This document shows, in pieces, positions 33,310-47,000 of a stretch of 64,000 nucleotides of DNA (its first letter is position 1; every line of letters begins with the position of its first letter). The position numbers and the translations under genes were made by a program. Source of the DNA: Hansfordia pulvinata (Eukaryota; Ascomycota; Sordariomycetes; Xylariales); contig BJKQ01000011.1 in NCBI GenBank assembly GCA_006538405.1, positions 1,675,501 through 1,739,500 of the forward strand, read 5' to 3'. The notes beneath the pieces were generated by a model. That model saw only the letters and a program-made list of their open reading frames with translations, did no database searches and had not been told where the DNA came from.

Positions 33310-35609
33310 CGTACGCGTACTCCAGAAGCGTGACTGGGAACGGCCGCATTAGCTGCATCCGAAAGTGGTCGAGTACTCGTAGCTCATGGCCTTATTCCAG
33401 ACTACCTATCAGGGCGTACGTACTGGCATTCCTCCGTGTACGGGTTAGGAGGCTCTGCAAGATGATTGCAACCATTGACAAGACCCATCGACGAGGGTCA
33501 GCTCAGGACCATGAGATGGTAGAGAGACGTCTGCCAAAGTGGCACAGTGGCACAGTACGGACATGGACCCGGCGCAGGCACGCGTGCGTCCGACCAGATC
33601 CGACCGGATTAGGCAAAGCACGGCAAGCAGCCCCCGCGAAGCGTGCCAAGGCTGAATCCTTGCCTGGCTGTTTCAAAACGGGGCCCAGCGTGCCGCTTCT
33701 TCCGTCTTTCGAGCACCAGCCTTAAGTGGCTACGGAGACAGGCACAGGTGATATCAACGAGGACGAGTACCTCCACCTACATCTTATCACTTACAGATAC
33801 CATGTTAGATACGTGCACTCATACGAGTAAGGAACCTTACGGGTATGCAGTCCCTCCCGTGGCGGGGCACTGGTAGCAATCAATCACTGGACGGGGCTGC
33901 ATGGCTGCATGGGGATAGGGAGATACCTGTAGGCACTAAGATAGGTACGAGTAGCTCCTCGTACGTACCTGAAGCATGGAGGACTGCCTTAGGTACTCGA
34001 ATATGTATTTTGGATGTCGCTAGCTCTTGCTTTACACCACTGTGTTGCTGCTGGTGAGGTTCAATGGTACTCGTAACTTGAAAGGCTCTTACCTCAGGTC
34101 CTGTGCAGTTTATTGATGTCTGATCTACCGCTCTTCATGTGCAGGGCAAGCAAGGCTGGCCCCGAAGCACCATGGACAGCTACTCCGTAACAGGGTGCAT
34201 AGACAAGAATAGCAACACCAATCGAGCGGCCCTTGTTATTGCGAGCGACACCTGGCCCAGATGGATTATGATGGGATTGCTAATAATAAGATAGGCGCGC
34301 TTCGGCAGTGCGAGGCCTTCCAAAAGCGACTGGAACCCCCTCCCCTTATTATGAGAAGGGAATAGCGCACGCTGGTCAGGCTGCCCGAGGTGCGAGTGCT
34401 CGTAGTGGTTCGTGGCTCGACATGAGCGAAGCGCCGACAGGGCCCCTCCCTTCTCCAGCTCCGTCCCACACTCGTCGCACCCTGGAGCATGTACGAGCAC
34501 CGCGCTCGTAGCACCCATGGCACCCACCCAGTGCACCCGTAGCACCTCATTGCACGTCGTGTGGTTCTTCGCGGAGGGGCGGGACCGTGAGCAAGTCCCG
34601 GAGTGGCTAACTTGGGCTCGAAGTGGGCTGATGAGGCTGCCAGCCTGGATCGATAATTGGAGTCGTCCCCATCCTCCAACTTCGCCAACTGCTCGATTAT
34701 CGTATCTACGTGCACTCGCTCTCAGCCAGGACTCTGCAATTCATCATTCAACACGAGCCTGGTAGAGGGCACACTACATAGGCAACGAGAGAAACTGAAG
34801 ATTATTGGCCTACGCGGAGATTTCTATTGTTCATGCTGGGGTCAGGCCATATCAGCAGGATGACTGAGGGGCAGGCATACTCGCCTCGGGGATGTGCACC
34901 AAGATACGCACGCCCGCGTGACACGGTAGCTGCTGTCCAAAGAAGAGGGAATAAGGTGGGCGGGGGGAGGGCTCCGCACGGCGGGAGGAATGATGACGGC
35001 AGGCTTTCTGTAGTGCTGAGTTAGCGGTTCAATGATTGATGATGGGTCTCGTGCGTGCTCACAGCGGCTACTCGTACGTCTCAGTACACGTACTCGTAGA
35101 GTTGGTCCTCGTTCTAGGTGGAGTCATGTCCGTCGTACGTACCTGGACATGTCCCGTGCTGATTCAACGTCTATGGATGACTTTAGTCGTAGCACGCACA
35201 TGGCCGGCTGGGTACCTATCCATGATGGGCACATGCGCCGGGCCTCCATTCGAACGCATCATGAGGCCACCGCCCGTGAGGACTCTCGAGGTCGCTCGCC
35301 GCTACTCGTATGTGGCTGGTATCATTAGGTACGGTCTGGATCTAGTGGACTCAGATCTGCGAGAGTGGAAGGCTCAAGGCTGCCAGCTCCTTTTCTGGCC
35401 CTCTCGTCCGCCAAAGGGTCTGTGGAATGGACATTGGATACTGAAGGACGAGACCCGACTGCATTAGAACAGCAACTGCGGCCCTCTGCTATCCATTCTC
35501 CATCCAAACCGTACCTAAGTCTGGTAGGTATCTCAAAGATGCATCCAGGGCAAGGTGCCTTTTCTGGTGAGCTCCGCGCGGTCGGGTACCTGCGGGCCAG
35601 GTGTACGAG

Positions 35610-35627
35610 GGTACTCGTACGAGTACC
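35610..35627. repeat. Perfect 18-bp palindrome
   Basis: GGTACTCGT followed by ACGAGTACC, the same core as at 33290, with GGTAC/GTACC flanks. Confidence 0.9.
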
Positions 35628-35939
35628 TAATTCATCGATCCACCCATGCCCCCGTCCATGGGGTTCTCTTTCCGGACCCTTTCTTCGCCAGCCCGCTCCA
35701 GGGCGCGTGCTAGCCCACCGCGCGCATCTAATCCCCACGTCCCGTCCGCCGTCCATGACTGCCTGCCGTGCCTGCCCACCTGCCTCCCACCCCGGTGCCG
35801 CCCTGCGTGCCCACCCGCCTTGCGCGCCAAAGAGTCGCCACCTCCAGTGGATTGGACTGGGCTGGACTGCAAGCCCGAACGGAGCTACTTGCACCTTGGC
35901 AACCTGGTCCGCTTGACTAACCCACCACGCACGCATCCG

Positions 35940-36578
35940 ACGTCCTTGTCTCATCGTGTCTCTCTTTCCCCTCCTCCTCTTGGCTTGCTCTATCTACGGC
36001 GGGTACGGCTCGTCTCTTCTTCGACTTCAACCTCCTGTCCCGCTCTGGCAGACACTTCGACCTTCATTCCCGCCTTCCGTGTTCCCTCATCGCCTCTTCG
36101 CCTCAGCCTCTCGCCTTTCCTTCCATTACCAGCTTCTCTTAATCCTAGACGGCCCATTCGCACTCTTCGCCACATCCACGCGCACACGCACACGCACACC
36201 GTCACGCCTCTCACCATTCTCTCTTGCGAAGGGCCTGCAGATGCATTCCACCTGAGCGCATTACCGACCTGAGCCCCCCGAGGTTCTCCCTCCTGCCCTC
36301 GTTGCGCCACCTTCTCCACGGTCTTCCGCCTCTGCCTCGCTTCATGCTCGGACGCGAATGTTGGCCCACGCCTTCGACAGGCTGAACTGCCAGCTGCTCG
36401 CGTCTCACCCATAGCAATCGAACCACGCACATCCCGCCAATTCGCGCTCAAGCGGTGCCCCGGCCTTCTTTCTTCACCTCACTAACTTTGTCAGCGGCTG
36501 AACCTTTGGGGCCACCTCCAGACCTCCTGCCGTACGACCCGTCCACGCTGCACGAGTTCGCCAGCTCGCAATTCCATC
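35940..36578 (+). promoter_or_regulatory. C/T-rich leader region of the PA-TM-RING gene
   Basis: About 640 bases with marked pyrimidine excess on the coding strand immediately upstream of the start codon, as is common around fungal transcription starts. It contains CTCACTAAC...GTCAG, which looks like the 3' end of a leader intron. The transcription start cannot be placed. Confidence 0.35.
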
Positions 36579-39156
36579 ATGCGGGCTCCACGAATCGCTG
36601 TTCTGGCCTTCTTCCTCGCCGCCTGCCTCTTCCTCCTGTGTCGCGCCATCACCTCGACCGCTACTCACAGTGGCCACTCCGCCGCGTCCCCTCCAACCGT
36701 CCGCAAGTCTGGCTTGAAGTCTTTCCTCTCCTTTTCCACGCCGTTCAGTCTATTTCCGCCAAACGCCATAATTTCCATCGCCGACGACAACAGCACCTCA
36801 TTCTCTGCGAGGCCTGCCGCTTTTGGTCCTCCACTTCCCAATAAGGGGCTAGACGGCCAGCTCTGGATCGGGAGCGGCTTCACGGAGGAGACATTCCAGG
36901 ATGGCGAAGGAGAGGGCGAGCTTGGCTGCAGCGATGTTCCCGGCTGGGATGGGAACTCGAACACGGTTCTTAAGCCAGCTGCGAAAGACGCCGTCGATAA
37001 ATTCAAGTCCAAATCTGGCGCGGTTACTGCTTCTGGCGCCAAGAACCTCCGACGTACCTCTGCCAAGAACCCGACTGCTGGCCCTGACTCGCACACCGCT
37101 GCGAAAGGCCGACCACTAGACGACGGAACTGATGATTATCTTCACCAAGGCCTTGACCTATCACAAAAATCTCAGATCGATTCTGCTTCTCGCTCGAGCT
37201 CGGGTCATGCCGACATACAATCCCTACAGGAAGGTGCCGAAATCGCCGGTAAGATCGTCTTGCTTAGCCGGGGTGGCTGCGGCTTCCTTGAAAAGGTCAA
37301 ATGGGCTCAGCGCCGAGGTGCGGTTGCTCTGATAGTCGGCGATAACCAGAGAGGAGGGCCCCTGATACAGATGTTTGCCCGTGGCGATACGTCCAACGTC
37401 ACTATCCCTTCAATCTTCACTTCTCGTACCACCGCCTACTTACTTTCCCTGATGATGCAGCCGGGGACTTTCGTTGAAGGCATCGTCGATGAGAATGGCA
37501 AGCCTGCCCTCAACGTGCAGCAGCCAGACAAGACTCGCAAACACAAAAAGGCCAGACAGCAGCCTTCGAATGCGCCGGCACCACTCAAATCCACAGCACC
37601 AAAGAGTACGAAAGTATCGGCCGGCTCCAAAGACGCTTCAAGCGATGCTACTCCGAATGGCCGTGGCTGGCTGATGCGTATCCTTGGGTTGGGTTTTGGC
37701 GCCACCACGACACCAGACAAGGCTCGCCAACCCACCACCAGCCAGTCAGATTGGATACTGGTAGAAGACTTTTCGGACGAGAGGGACAGTACTATCAAGA
37801 GCAGCCTCGAAAACTCGAGGCCAAAGTCAAATCCATCAAAGCCTGCTAGCGACAGTTTCCAGATAGGAGTCGAAGATTGGCGAGATCCAGATCTTCTTGG
37901 ATCTGCCGAGCAAAAGGAGAAGGATGGTAAAGAAGTTGAGAGGAAGAAACAGGAAGCCAACGGGGCTAAACTTGGCGGCAAGAGCGCCGCCAGTGGATCT
38001 CCCACCAAGTCAAAGGTCAAGGAGACTTTCGAGCTTGTGAATGAAAAATCCGAAATCTCCCAGGATGAGACCAACAGCTTCTTCTCTATTCTCTTTGGGA
38101 AGCACCGCAGCCTTGAGTCGTCATCATCTCATGCAGAGGTGTCTACCAAACCCATCGAGACACCTATTGAGAAGCCAGTGCCAGGCGAAGGCACGCCCAA
38201 TGGCGGCCAGGAGGGCCTCTGGGTTGTCATCACTCCGTCAAGTAGTGCAAGCCCATTTTTCGACACTCTTCTGGTGCTGGTCATCAGCCCCCTCATCACG
38301 TTGACCGTGGTATACGCGCTTTTAATATTGCGGGCTCGCATTCGACGAAGGCGTTGGAGAGCCCCGAAGTCAGTGGTGGAAAGGCTACCGGTGCGCACAT
38401 ACCACACCGTTGCAACTACGCCTGGGCCATCATCCCGGTTACCTTCGCCCTCCAGCTCGTCGCCTACGACACCTCTTCTTCAAAACGCGAACAACGTGCA
38501 GAACGCGCAGACTGCCCAGGGGCCACAGAGGTCTCGTCCTCGCTCTCGGACCACTACTGGCGTTCCGTCAGCCGGGGAGCATCTGCGGATCGACACCGAC
38601 GTTGGCGTCTCTCAGGTGCCAGCCTCACGCGGCGAACATGAGAAGCGAAATAGCGAATGGAAAAAGTACATGGGGCGGCAGGTTGAGTGTGTGGTGTGCC
38701 TTGAGGAATATGTCGATGGCGTCAGCCAAGTCATGAGTCTGCCATGCGGCCATGAATTCCATGTCGACTGCATGTGAGTCTACTTTCCTCCCTTGCGAAA
38801 GCTGCGCGCGACCTAGCTGACCTGTTTCTAGAACACCATGGCTCACCACTCGACGACGTACTTGCCCTATATGTAAGGGAGACGTTGTGAGGTCTCTTGC
38901 CCGGGGCTCGCCATCAAGCCCGCGATACGAGCCTTACCAAGACGACAGTGATAACGAAGCCTCGCCACGAGCTTCCAGCTCGAGGCCGGGATTAGAGGCT
39001 GATGGCGAGTCTGATATCGAGCAGGGTGTTGTCTCCCCTACTGAACAGCCCGAGGGGGAAGATCACCAATCAAGCTGGATCGGCATGCTATCGCATAGTC
39101 TGGGACTCGGGTCATCGCCGAGATCTCACATTGAGGAGCCAGAACAGGGCCGATGA
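36579..39156 (+). CDS. PA-TM-RING type E3 ubiquitin ligase
   Basis: Exons 36579-38773 and 38832-39156 (58-base intron GTGAGT...CTAG splitting an Ile codon) give 839 residues. A signal peptide (1-25, IAVLAFFLAACLFLLC) is followed by a lumenal part with a protease-associated domain (about 221-295, GKIVLLSRGGCGFLEKVKWA), long Ser/Lys/Asp-rich inserts, a transmembrane helix at about 562-588 (LLVLVISPLITLTVVYALLI) with RARIRRRRWR on the cytosolic side, and a RING-H2 finger from Cys704 (CVVCLEEY ... CGHEFHVDC ... CPIC) that spans the intron. The layout matches RNF13/RNF167/GRAIL-like ligases of endosomes, vacuole or Golgi, which recognise cargo through PA and ubiquitinate in the cytosol. The lumenal insert (about 300-555) is much longer than in animal members and unusually charged. 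Substrates are unknown. Confidence 0.92.
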
Positions 39157-42100
39157 GGCATACATCGGCCTTAGCTCGGATATTGAGTCTTCTTCTTCAC
39201 AATGGCGAGGGGCTTCTCGTCTAATACACGCTTCTAAATATCTGACGGCGTTAAGGTACTAATGCGGCATGGGTCGATGCTTGTTTTCCCGGCAGATGAG
39301 GATGCCTTGGGCGTTGGCGCATGAGGATTTGAATTTGGAGTGGCGCATCGAAATTATTCAGGTCTGCCGTGGTCCAAAAACGGTGCACCTAGGGAGTGTT
39401 CGTCTTTCGGTGGAAGGGCACAAGTTGACAGCAGACCTGGAGAGATGGGTTGGTCTCGCGGAAGCATGGTAGCAAAGTCTTGGAAGAGACAACCGGCTGG
39501 ATGGGCAGCATGGCGAGTGGCGGACGGAAGCTGAGAGATTATACCCCAATGGAGAGGGCGACCGATGGATAGTGCCCGAATTGAAAGCAACGAATAACAG
39601 TTTATATGCCCTGCGCTGGCCTGCTGCCTTGGTGTTTAATTTGATAAATCTGACCATTAAGAAAGTAGGTATTAGACTCGAGTTAGGAGGCGTAGAAACC
39701 ACGGGTATTCCGGTTCGACTGCTTGTCTAACTGGTGAATATGGACGACGGAGTTGCTCACGAAGCCCATTCTGTCAGCGGAGGCTCGCAGACCATAAGCT
39801 GACGTGACACGCTTCCCGGACCTTCGAGTCGTTCAACGCAAGCGATGCGGCGCAACTCCGCTGGATCGAAGCGCGCTTCTCAGCGGCAACCGTGTGACTT
39901 TTCGCGGCGAATGGGCTATACCCAACGTACCCCTCTTTGGAAGTAATAAGCTAGGTAATGATAATGCACTCTGGCTGGCTTCGTCATGTTTAAGCATGAC
40001 TCGCGGGAACGCGATGCGTGTGCAGCGTCGTCAGAGACAGAGGAGGGTGGGAAATTTTGTCAAGATGTGGGCGATGACGACGCAGGTCGAGCCAAGATGG
40101 ATGGGGGCTGTGCTAGGAGAGCTGCGTAACCTGCTGCACTCACAATGGTTCGGGCCCTTCCTATCAGCGTGGAGAGAGCTAGGGTATCTGAACGGAGTAC
40201 GTAGCAGGGCTGACGATTAGTGGCTCGACCAGGGATCTGGCTATCTACCAGGGCCAAGTGCTGCTGTCAAAAGCCAATGTGGCATATCCTGCCTGGGAGA
40301 AAAGGAGGGGCGCGGGGGCAGGATGAGAGACATAAGGAACAGCCAGGGCTGTGCACTACCTTCTGGGGATGGTGTCGCAAGCTATCTTGGCAGAGGTAGA
40401 CGGCAGGCAAGCAGACGCGCGTCTGTGGGTGATGGAAGAAACTGTGAGGTTACCACCCAATTAACCTGAACTCTTCTTGAAGTCTAGTACATACTACATT
40501 CCTACCTACCCACCAACTTGAACTGCGTGGGCATGTCTGGCCACTATGTGCATCGCATTGGCCAGATCGCCGGCCGAAATTGCGAGGTTTGTGTAGAATG
40601 TACAAGTACATTCCTGCCAAGGGTACTCATGTTATCTAGCATGTTCAGGAGCAGAAGAAATCGGTCGGTGCAGGTGTGGGAGACGACGCGTATGCATGTG
40701 GGCACGACAGATCACGGGGCTGGTGTATGAGGCTGTATTGTACTCGACTACTGGTCCGTCTTTTCGGAGCTGGGTGACAGCTGATGGGGTTGACATGAGG
40801 AATCCAGTGGCATGTGCCCTGACTCAGCGCGCCTCGGACCTGGACCCCAGATCGTAGGGCCTGGCCCAGTGAGATTTCCCCATCCATGGACGGCATCGTG
40901 AGCCAATCGATTGGAGCTGCGCCTTTGAAAGGCCTTTAATCGCCGGTCCTCTGCCGCCCATCGATGCCCATTTGCTCGTGGACACAGATACACAGGCGGA
41001 ACCCACTTGGCGGCGTCTCAGGGAGCGGGCGAGACGGGTGCGGTGATGGGCGACCACCTTCGTGATCCGTTGCAGAGCGCTTGGTGTGCTTCCACTTCTG
41101 CAACGTGTATGGAAGGTCGATCTCGCAAGACCAGCAGCCGCCCTCGCAGGCCTAGGCACGCCAGGCTCGGGCCATCTAACGCCACGAGTTCTCCGCACAT
41201 ACGGGGCGCAGAGCTACCTGCCAAGGGTCCTGCGTGCGTCAAAATGCAGCGCCATCGAAAGCAACAGAGAGACACCCATAAGTCTATCCGGGTGAGTACA
41301 CGTCATCGTGTGCATTGGCCTATGACGGCAACGCTCATTCTCGGAAACAACAATGAGCACGCGTGACAAGGCCCGGATTTCGGAATCCATGACTTCTCTC
41401 GCCGCTGACTGCCTACCAGGTAGGTACGGTAGTTTTTCACCTGCATCTTCTCCAGAGACTCTTGAGGCAGGTACGGTACTATTCGAATTTAGGTGGTAAG
41501 GTAGGTAGGCATGAAGAATAGGCACTTATAGGAAACGGACTACCACGACTGCTTTTACCATGCGTACCTCTTACCTCTGTAGGTTTCGGTCAACCTACCC
41601 ATAACACAGCAATTCTCGGGCGGTTCAGATCATCCATGCGACGACTGGGAAAGTCATAGCAAGCCAGGTACGGGGTGGCTACCTCAGTTGAAGGCTTGGC
41701 AAGCAGGTAGGGAACACGAGTACCCTTGTGTGCCTGGAAGAAAGCCTTCCATCCATCGTACAGACTGGAGCGGGTGTCTGTGCCCAAGAGGACCCGCGGC
41801 AGCTGCTAACTTAGCCGCGGACGAAGTAGGTAGGTACCTACCGTGTACCTGGCATCACCCTCCATCACCGACGGGCTAGCCAGGTGGTACTCGCACTGAG
41901 GGCGGATGGCTGCCTCTGCCCTCCTTCGATCCTGGACCTCCGGATACCAGTTTGCGCTGCGCTTCACATCTCCCGTTTCACCCTTCGACCCTTTCTCCAA
42001 CCTCGCCGCCGCCTGCACCCCCGGCCCGTCTATCCAGCTTCACCCTGCTCCCCCCCAGTACCACAACACACGGCGCATCGCACGCGCATGCGCACCACGC

Positions 42101-42253
42101 TGCCCTGCCGATAGTCTACCCGACCCTCGTTCTCACTCGTTTCCCTTCCCGCGAGAAGGTGGTGGTCGACAGGGGAACACACCGGCACGCGACGGAGGAC
42201 AGTTACCGCCCGGCAGTCTTGACGGGCAAAGCGACGCTCGCGCCTGAGCGACC
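39157..42253. other. 3.1 kb intergenic region
   Basis: Between two plus-strand genes. Carries GGTA/TACC blocks, including a perfect 14-bp palindrome at 41829-41842. The last 370 bases are C-rich and are the likely promoter and leader of the GAT gene. Open frames on both strands are short and unrecognised. Confidence 0.5.
41829..41842. repeat. Perfect 14-bp palindrome of the GGTA/TACC type
   Basis: GGTAGGT followed by ACCTACC. It belongs to the second dispersed motif family of this window. Confidence 0.85.
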
Positions 42254-44093
42254 ATGAAGTCGCTTCGGATGAACAAAGTGCTCGGCACCATCAAGCGCAA
42301 GAAGAACTCGACCAGTATGCCCACGTTTCTTCCACCACAACCAGCGCCCTTGCCGCACCCTAATGGCCATGGATCTTATGACTGACTCGTCCACAATAGC
42401 TACCGAAGGCGGCGTCACTATACCCTCCAGCCATACAGGCGACGGACCCGAGGCAACGGCCGCGTGCAATGTCGTACGTCTTCGAGCGGGCTTGGTGCCT
42501 CCCCTCCCCTCCCCTCACGCCCTCAGCCATCCTTGCGCCAGCAACCAAATACCTCCTGGGACTCGCGTACTGACCGCACGCGGCATGTAGAAACTCTTCT
42601 GTGAATCTGGAGGCCCAAACTCGGACGACGAGATCCTTTACCTGCCGCCCATTGTCGATGCTGCCGAGTCGTCACCGGCTGCCGCCGCAGAGTGCGCTCG
42701 CGTCATCCGCCACTACCTCAAGAAGGACTACTGGTCCAAGCCTTCCTACCAATACAACGCCATTATGCTTATTCGCATCCTCGCCGACAACCCCGGCCCC
42801 AGCTTTACCCGTAACCTGGACGAGAAGTTTGTCAAAACCTGCCGCGAGCTCCTCAAGACCAACGACCCCAGCGTTCATCAGATGATCATGGAGACCCTGG
42901 AGAGCTTCCAAGGCACCAAGTCTCACGATGACGGACTTGGACCGTTGCTCCTGATGTGGTCCCACGAGAAGGGCAACGCACAACAGAATAGGCACAAGAG
43001 ATACGGCGTGAGTCCCGGCGCAACCTTGCACATCCTATCGTCACACGAGTACTGACGCCGCTGCGTGATGCAGGGCCCACGGCAAAATTACCCGACACCG
43101 ACGCCTTTCCATTACCAACCTCAAGACCTGCAACAGCACCATTCCATGACCGCTCCTGGTCGCGACCCGCATTCCCAAAACTACTTTTCCCGCTCGCACT
43201 CCAATCGCCGCCTGCCCAACCCTGTTGAGCTGGCCAGTCGCCTGGAGGAGGCACGCACCTCGGCCAAGCTGTTGGAGCAGGTTGTGGCGAGCACACCGCC
43301 GGCCGAAGTCTTGTCAAATGATTTGATCAAAGAGTTTGCCGACCGCTGTACCAGTGCCAGCAAGAGCATACAGGGCTACATGTCGTCCACTGATCCGGTT
43401 CCCGACAACAACACAATGGAAAGCCTGATCGACACCAACGAACAGCTTCAAGCCTCTTTACACCTCCATCAGCGCTCCATGCTCAACGCCAGAAAGCAGG
43501 CTGGCATTGACTCGCGCCCGGTGGACGACTCCGCTTCAGAGATGACCAATGGCCCGGCGCCCTCGCTCCCCTCTCGAGCTACGGCTGCCGCCGCTTCTGC
43601 CTCCGCCTCGTCCACTTCCGAGGTCCCTCGACACAATGGCTTTGCGATTCCAGAGCCGTCTCCTGTATCGCCGGAAACGCCGACAATGCCCCTGCGCAAG
43701 GGCAGCGGTAAAGGCAAGGGAAAAGCCTACGAGCCCTCGTCCTCGGCAGTGACCAGGTCAATAGCCCCGCGTGACGACGAAGATCCCTTCCGAGACCCCG
43801 AGCCTGAGCCGTCTGGCTCGCGCTCCCATGTGGCCCAGCCTTATGGCATGGGTCAATCGCACGAGCTCGATTCCCGCGAGTTGGAGCCGCGACTGGCTAT
43901 TGAGCCCTTCCACCCAGGCTTCGGCCCCAACCCGACCTATGTAGGCCGGCAGGAAAGTGCCGTCGGCAAAGAAGCAATGCACGGTGCAACCCTCAACTCG
44001 ACATCCCGCACAGCAGGATCTCTTTCCGACGACGATGAAATTTACGACACACAAGACTTGAACAAGGCAAACAAACCCGTGTACAGAATCTAG
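42254..44093 (+). CDS. VHS/GAT-domain protein (LSB5/TOM1-like)
   Basis: Exons 42254-42314, 42400-42473, 42591-43007 and 43074-44093 give 523 residues; all junctions keep frame. The N-terminal part (about 40-185) is a VHS/ENTH-like helical bundle, with LPPIVDAAESSPAAAAECAR, YNAIMLIRILADN and a conserved Trp-Ser-His end. A GAT three-helix region follows (about 215-310, with KLLEQVVASTP, DLIKEFADRC and LIDTNEQLQASL), which in this family binds ubiquitin and Arf. The rest is a Ser/Pro-rich tail ending in an acidic DDDEIYDTQDLNKA. In yeast, Lsb5 of this type links actin patches, Las17 and endosomal sorting. The call to VHS plus GAT is solid; the specific name is by family resemblance. Confidence 0.88.
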
Positions 44094-47000
44094 AAGCGAA
44101 AGGCGCCGCTTAGTCGACGGCACTTCCCGAACAATGTTTGCGACAACCTTTTTGGCCGACTTTTAGCGACGACAGCGATCAAGCGAAGCATTCGAGATGT
44201 GGCATGTTACCAGGTAGCCTGCATTCAGTGAGGTCTGGATAATAGAATGGCGGCGAGTGCTTTGTGTGTATTTAGCATGGACAGATGGGGAGCGACGAAG
44301 GTTATCGATGAGCCGCAGCAATGAACAGCATTCGGGCACCAACTCGGCAGGTCTTCGACTGACCTCTTGTCTACTGACCCACAAGTCGAGTATTGTAAAA
44401 GACCTCGCGGTCTTAGGAGAAGCGGCGCGCGGCCTCAAAGTGATGAGCCGCCCTGCTGATACTTGCCGAGCTCTGCAAGCCTAAATTTGTTCGTCTGTAA
44501 TGTTCATCAAACGGGCCGCCTGTTCCGCACAAGCTCTGCGGGATCGAAATGATCGACCGAGTTTGTCCGTATCTCGGCTTCGGACGCCCCATTGGACCCG
44601 GCGCGGAGAATGACAGTTTGCCGGTGCCACAGCGCGCCGCCTGTGTATTTAGAGTCCAAGGTGGTCTCTGCAATGAATCGCCGCCGGGGCCGTGGCGTCA
44701 CGAACGAGATCGAACAGTGAACTGCGAAGAATCGCCTTAGAGACTCGGGGACGAATAGTAAGGATACAGTGACATGATCCAATCTGTCGGCGTGCTTCAT
44801 ACGCTTTCCCGAGGCCCAGGGGCTGCGGTCCAGAGCCTAGAGCCCGTACCTGTGCTCAGCAGACCAGGATTACTACGGACCGAGGGGTTGATGAGATAGA
44901 CGATGGTGATTTGCGATTCGGAGGCTGGGCTACGAGCAGTGCGATTCGTCGGATTGAGGGCCATGGAGACGAGGCTCGCCTACACCGATCAAATCCTAGC
45001 AGTGAGTGAGAGGGCGACATGGTCACGAGCCCGCTGAACAGAAGTTGAGGGGCGAAGCTTTTCGAGGTAGCTTGGGTAGCCGAGATTGTTGGGCAGTATT
45101 CTTCGAGGGCGCAACTTGATAGCCAAAATAGATGTTGCTGGATGCCGTCGAGACTTTAGCGAGTCTCGACGGGAGAGGAACATCTCATCATCGTCTTCTG
45201 TAAAGCCAGGATTACCGACAAGCGATGAACGGTGCATGCGGGGAGTCGAGAGCATCTCATTCCGCGACAGTCTGCACTCTCAACAATGGAGTGTGTGCGA
45301 AGCAGAGCCTAGTTGAAGATGGGGAAAGCGACAGCGCGGTGGCGAACAACCTCACTCATGAGATTGGCGGTCTCCCCTCTTGTGGATGAATCTTATGTGT
45401 ACGAGTAAGAGGCTGGTGGGGTCTACAGCGAAGAAAGAGGAAAGATGCCCAGTAGGCAGTAGAGGGAGTTCAGGAACAGCCCTGATGCGTGGTGTTTACG
45501 GATAGGTACTCTTAGCAGGAGGTGGGAGTTTGAAAGGGAGCAAGCATTCGCAGTGTAGGTCGTGCGACGCCGAGTTGCGATTGGGTAGCAGGGAACTGAT
45601 GACGTGCATCTACGAGGTGGGCACTCGGCTGCTTCTGCCAGGCGTGCCAGGTCCCTGCAAATACGACTACTCGTGGCAGGTAATTCTGTCCCGTTGCGAC
45701 TTCACCAGTGACAACCAACATGAACCTTCGTGGGCGGACTTTTGTGTGGCTCGAGCCACTTCCGTAAATGGGACCTCCAGTCATGCGTATCCTGTACCTA
45801 ACCTACATCGTACGAGTAGTAATTCTGTCTGCCGGGTTCACGATATTGATCTCATTCCATAGGTACATATCGTACTCCGCACAGCACGCATCCATCCCCA
45901 CGGCCCCTCCCTGCCCTGGCGGCCACTGCGGCCCGCCCAGGCACGCCAGGGTGGAAGGGTGGAAGGGGGGTCCGGCAGAGCCGCCATGCGCTATAGCGTT
46001 AGGCTGCGGTGGGCGGCAGGGCCCAAGGTCTTTCCCCTTTCGGGAGGGACTTGCGAGAGATAGATCATGTCCTTGTTTCTTCCAGTCAATTGGATGCTGC
46101 CAAGCCTCAAGGACCAGCGGACGGAGTCTCGTACGAGTGAGTAGCTGGCCAGCCTCGGTTCGCTTGCTCGTTTAGCGGTTCCTTCTTTTCTCTCTCTTTC
46201 ATTTTCGAGAGAGAGAGAGAGACGAAGAGAGAGAGATAGCACGGCCTGGGCCATAAGGACTCGTACTTGGATTCGTTCTTGTTGCCCACCGCGTCTGATC
46301 CGACTGGTCCGTCCGTCCGCAACGGCGCAGCCCAGACCAAGATAGGTTATAATGACGATGGCAATGCCGGAATCCAACAGGCGGCGGCAGTTTGAGTAGG
46401 CAGGTTGACAGACTGTAGTCTTCACCCGTTACGAGTATATACCGGGCACGCGCGGAGCCTTCACATCCAGTCGGAACCAAAGCTGCCATCGCGGCTCGCC
46501 CCCACTGATCCAGGCTCGTCAGCTCGACCGACGGCCCCAAGCGAGTCCGTGCCCATCCATCATCCATGATCATCTATCTATCTCTACAACTAATTCTTTC
46601 CCTCGTTCTTTCTCTCTGCCCAAAAAAAGGCCCCCGCCACCACCATCACCGCGCCCCGTCTGCCTGCTTACGAGTACCTGCGGGCCTCGTCCGGCCCTCT
46701 CGCATCAGCAGGTCCCGGCGGCACATCTGCCCGAGTGTCAACAGCCAATCGGTCGGCTTGCTGGGCGGGCCGTCACGCTGCCAGTCGATCACCAAGTCGC
46801 CCAACCCAGCCGGCGCAGGACGTTGTCCTGGGATCCCGGCGCACGTCCGGGGTGTGCCCCCCCCCCTTCTTTGTCTAATAAGCCACGGCCACATCGCTAA
46901 AGCACGGGGCTACGCCTGCTCCCTGTCCCGCGCACCGGACGGGCTGGCTGGCGTGCGGACGAGTCCACGCAGCTTTGGCCGGGGAAGAACTTGACTGGCC

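Larger units (their letters stand above)
30821..36578. other. 5.8 kb divergent intergenic region
   Basis: Between the RRM gene (-) and the PA-TM-RING gene (+). The middle (33000-35640) is dense in TACTCGTA/TACGAGTA, including perfect 18- and 20-bp palindromes. The last 640 bases are strongly C/T-rich on the plus strand, with a CACACG microsatellite at 36181-36200 and a possible 5' UTR intron end (CTAACTTTGTCAG near 36484-36496). I found no tRNA, snRNA or protein gene. Confidence 0.5.
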
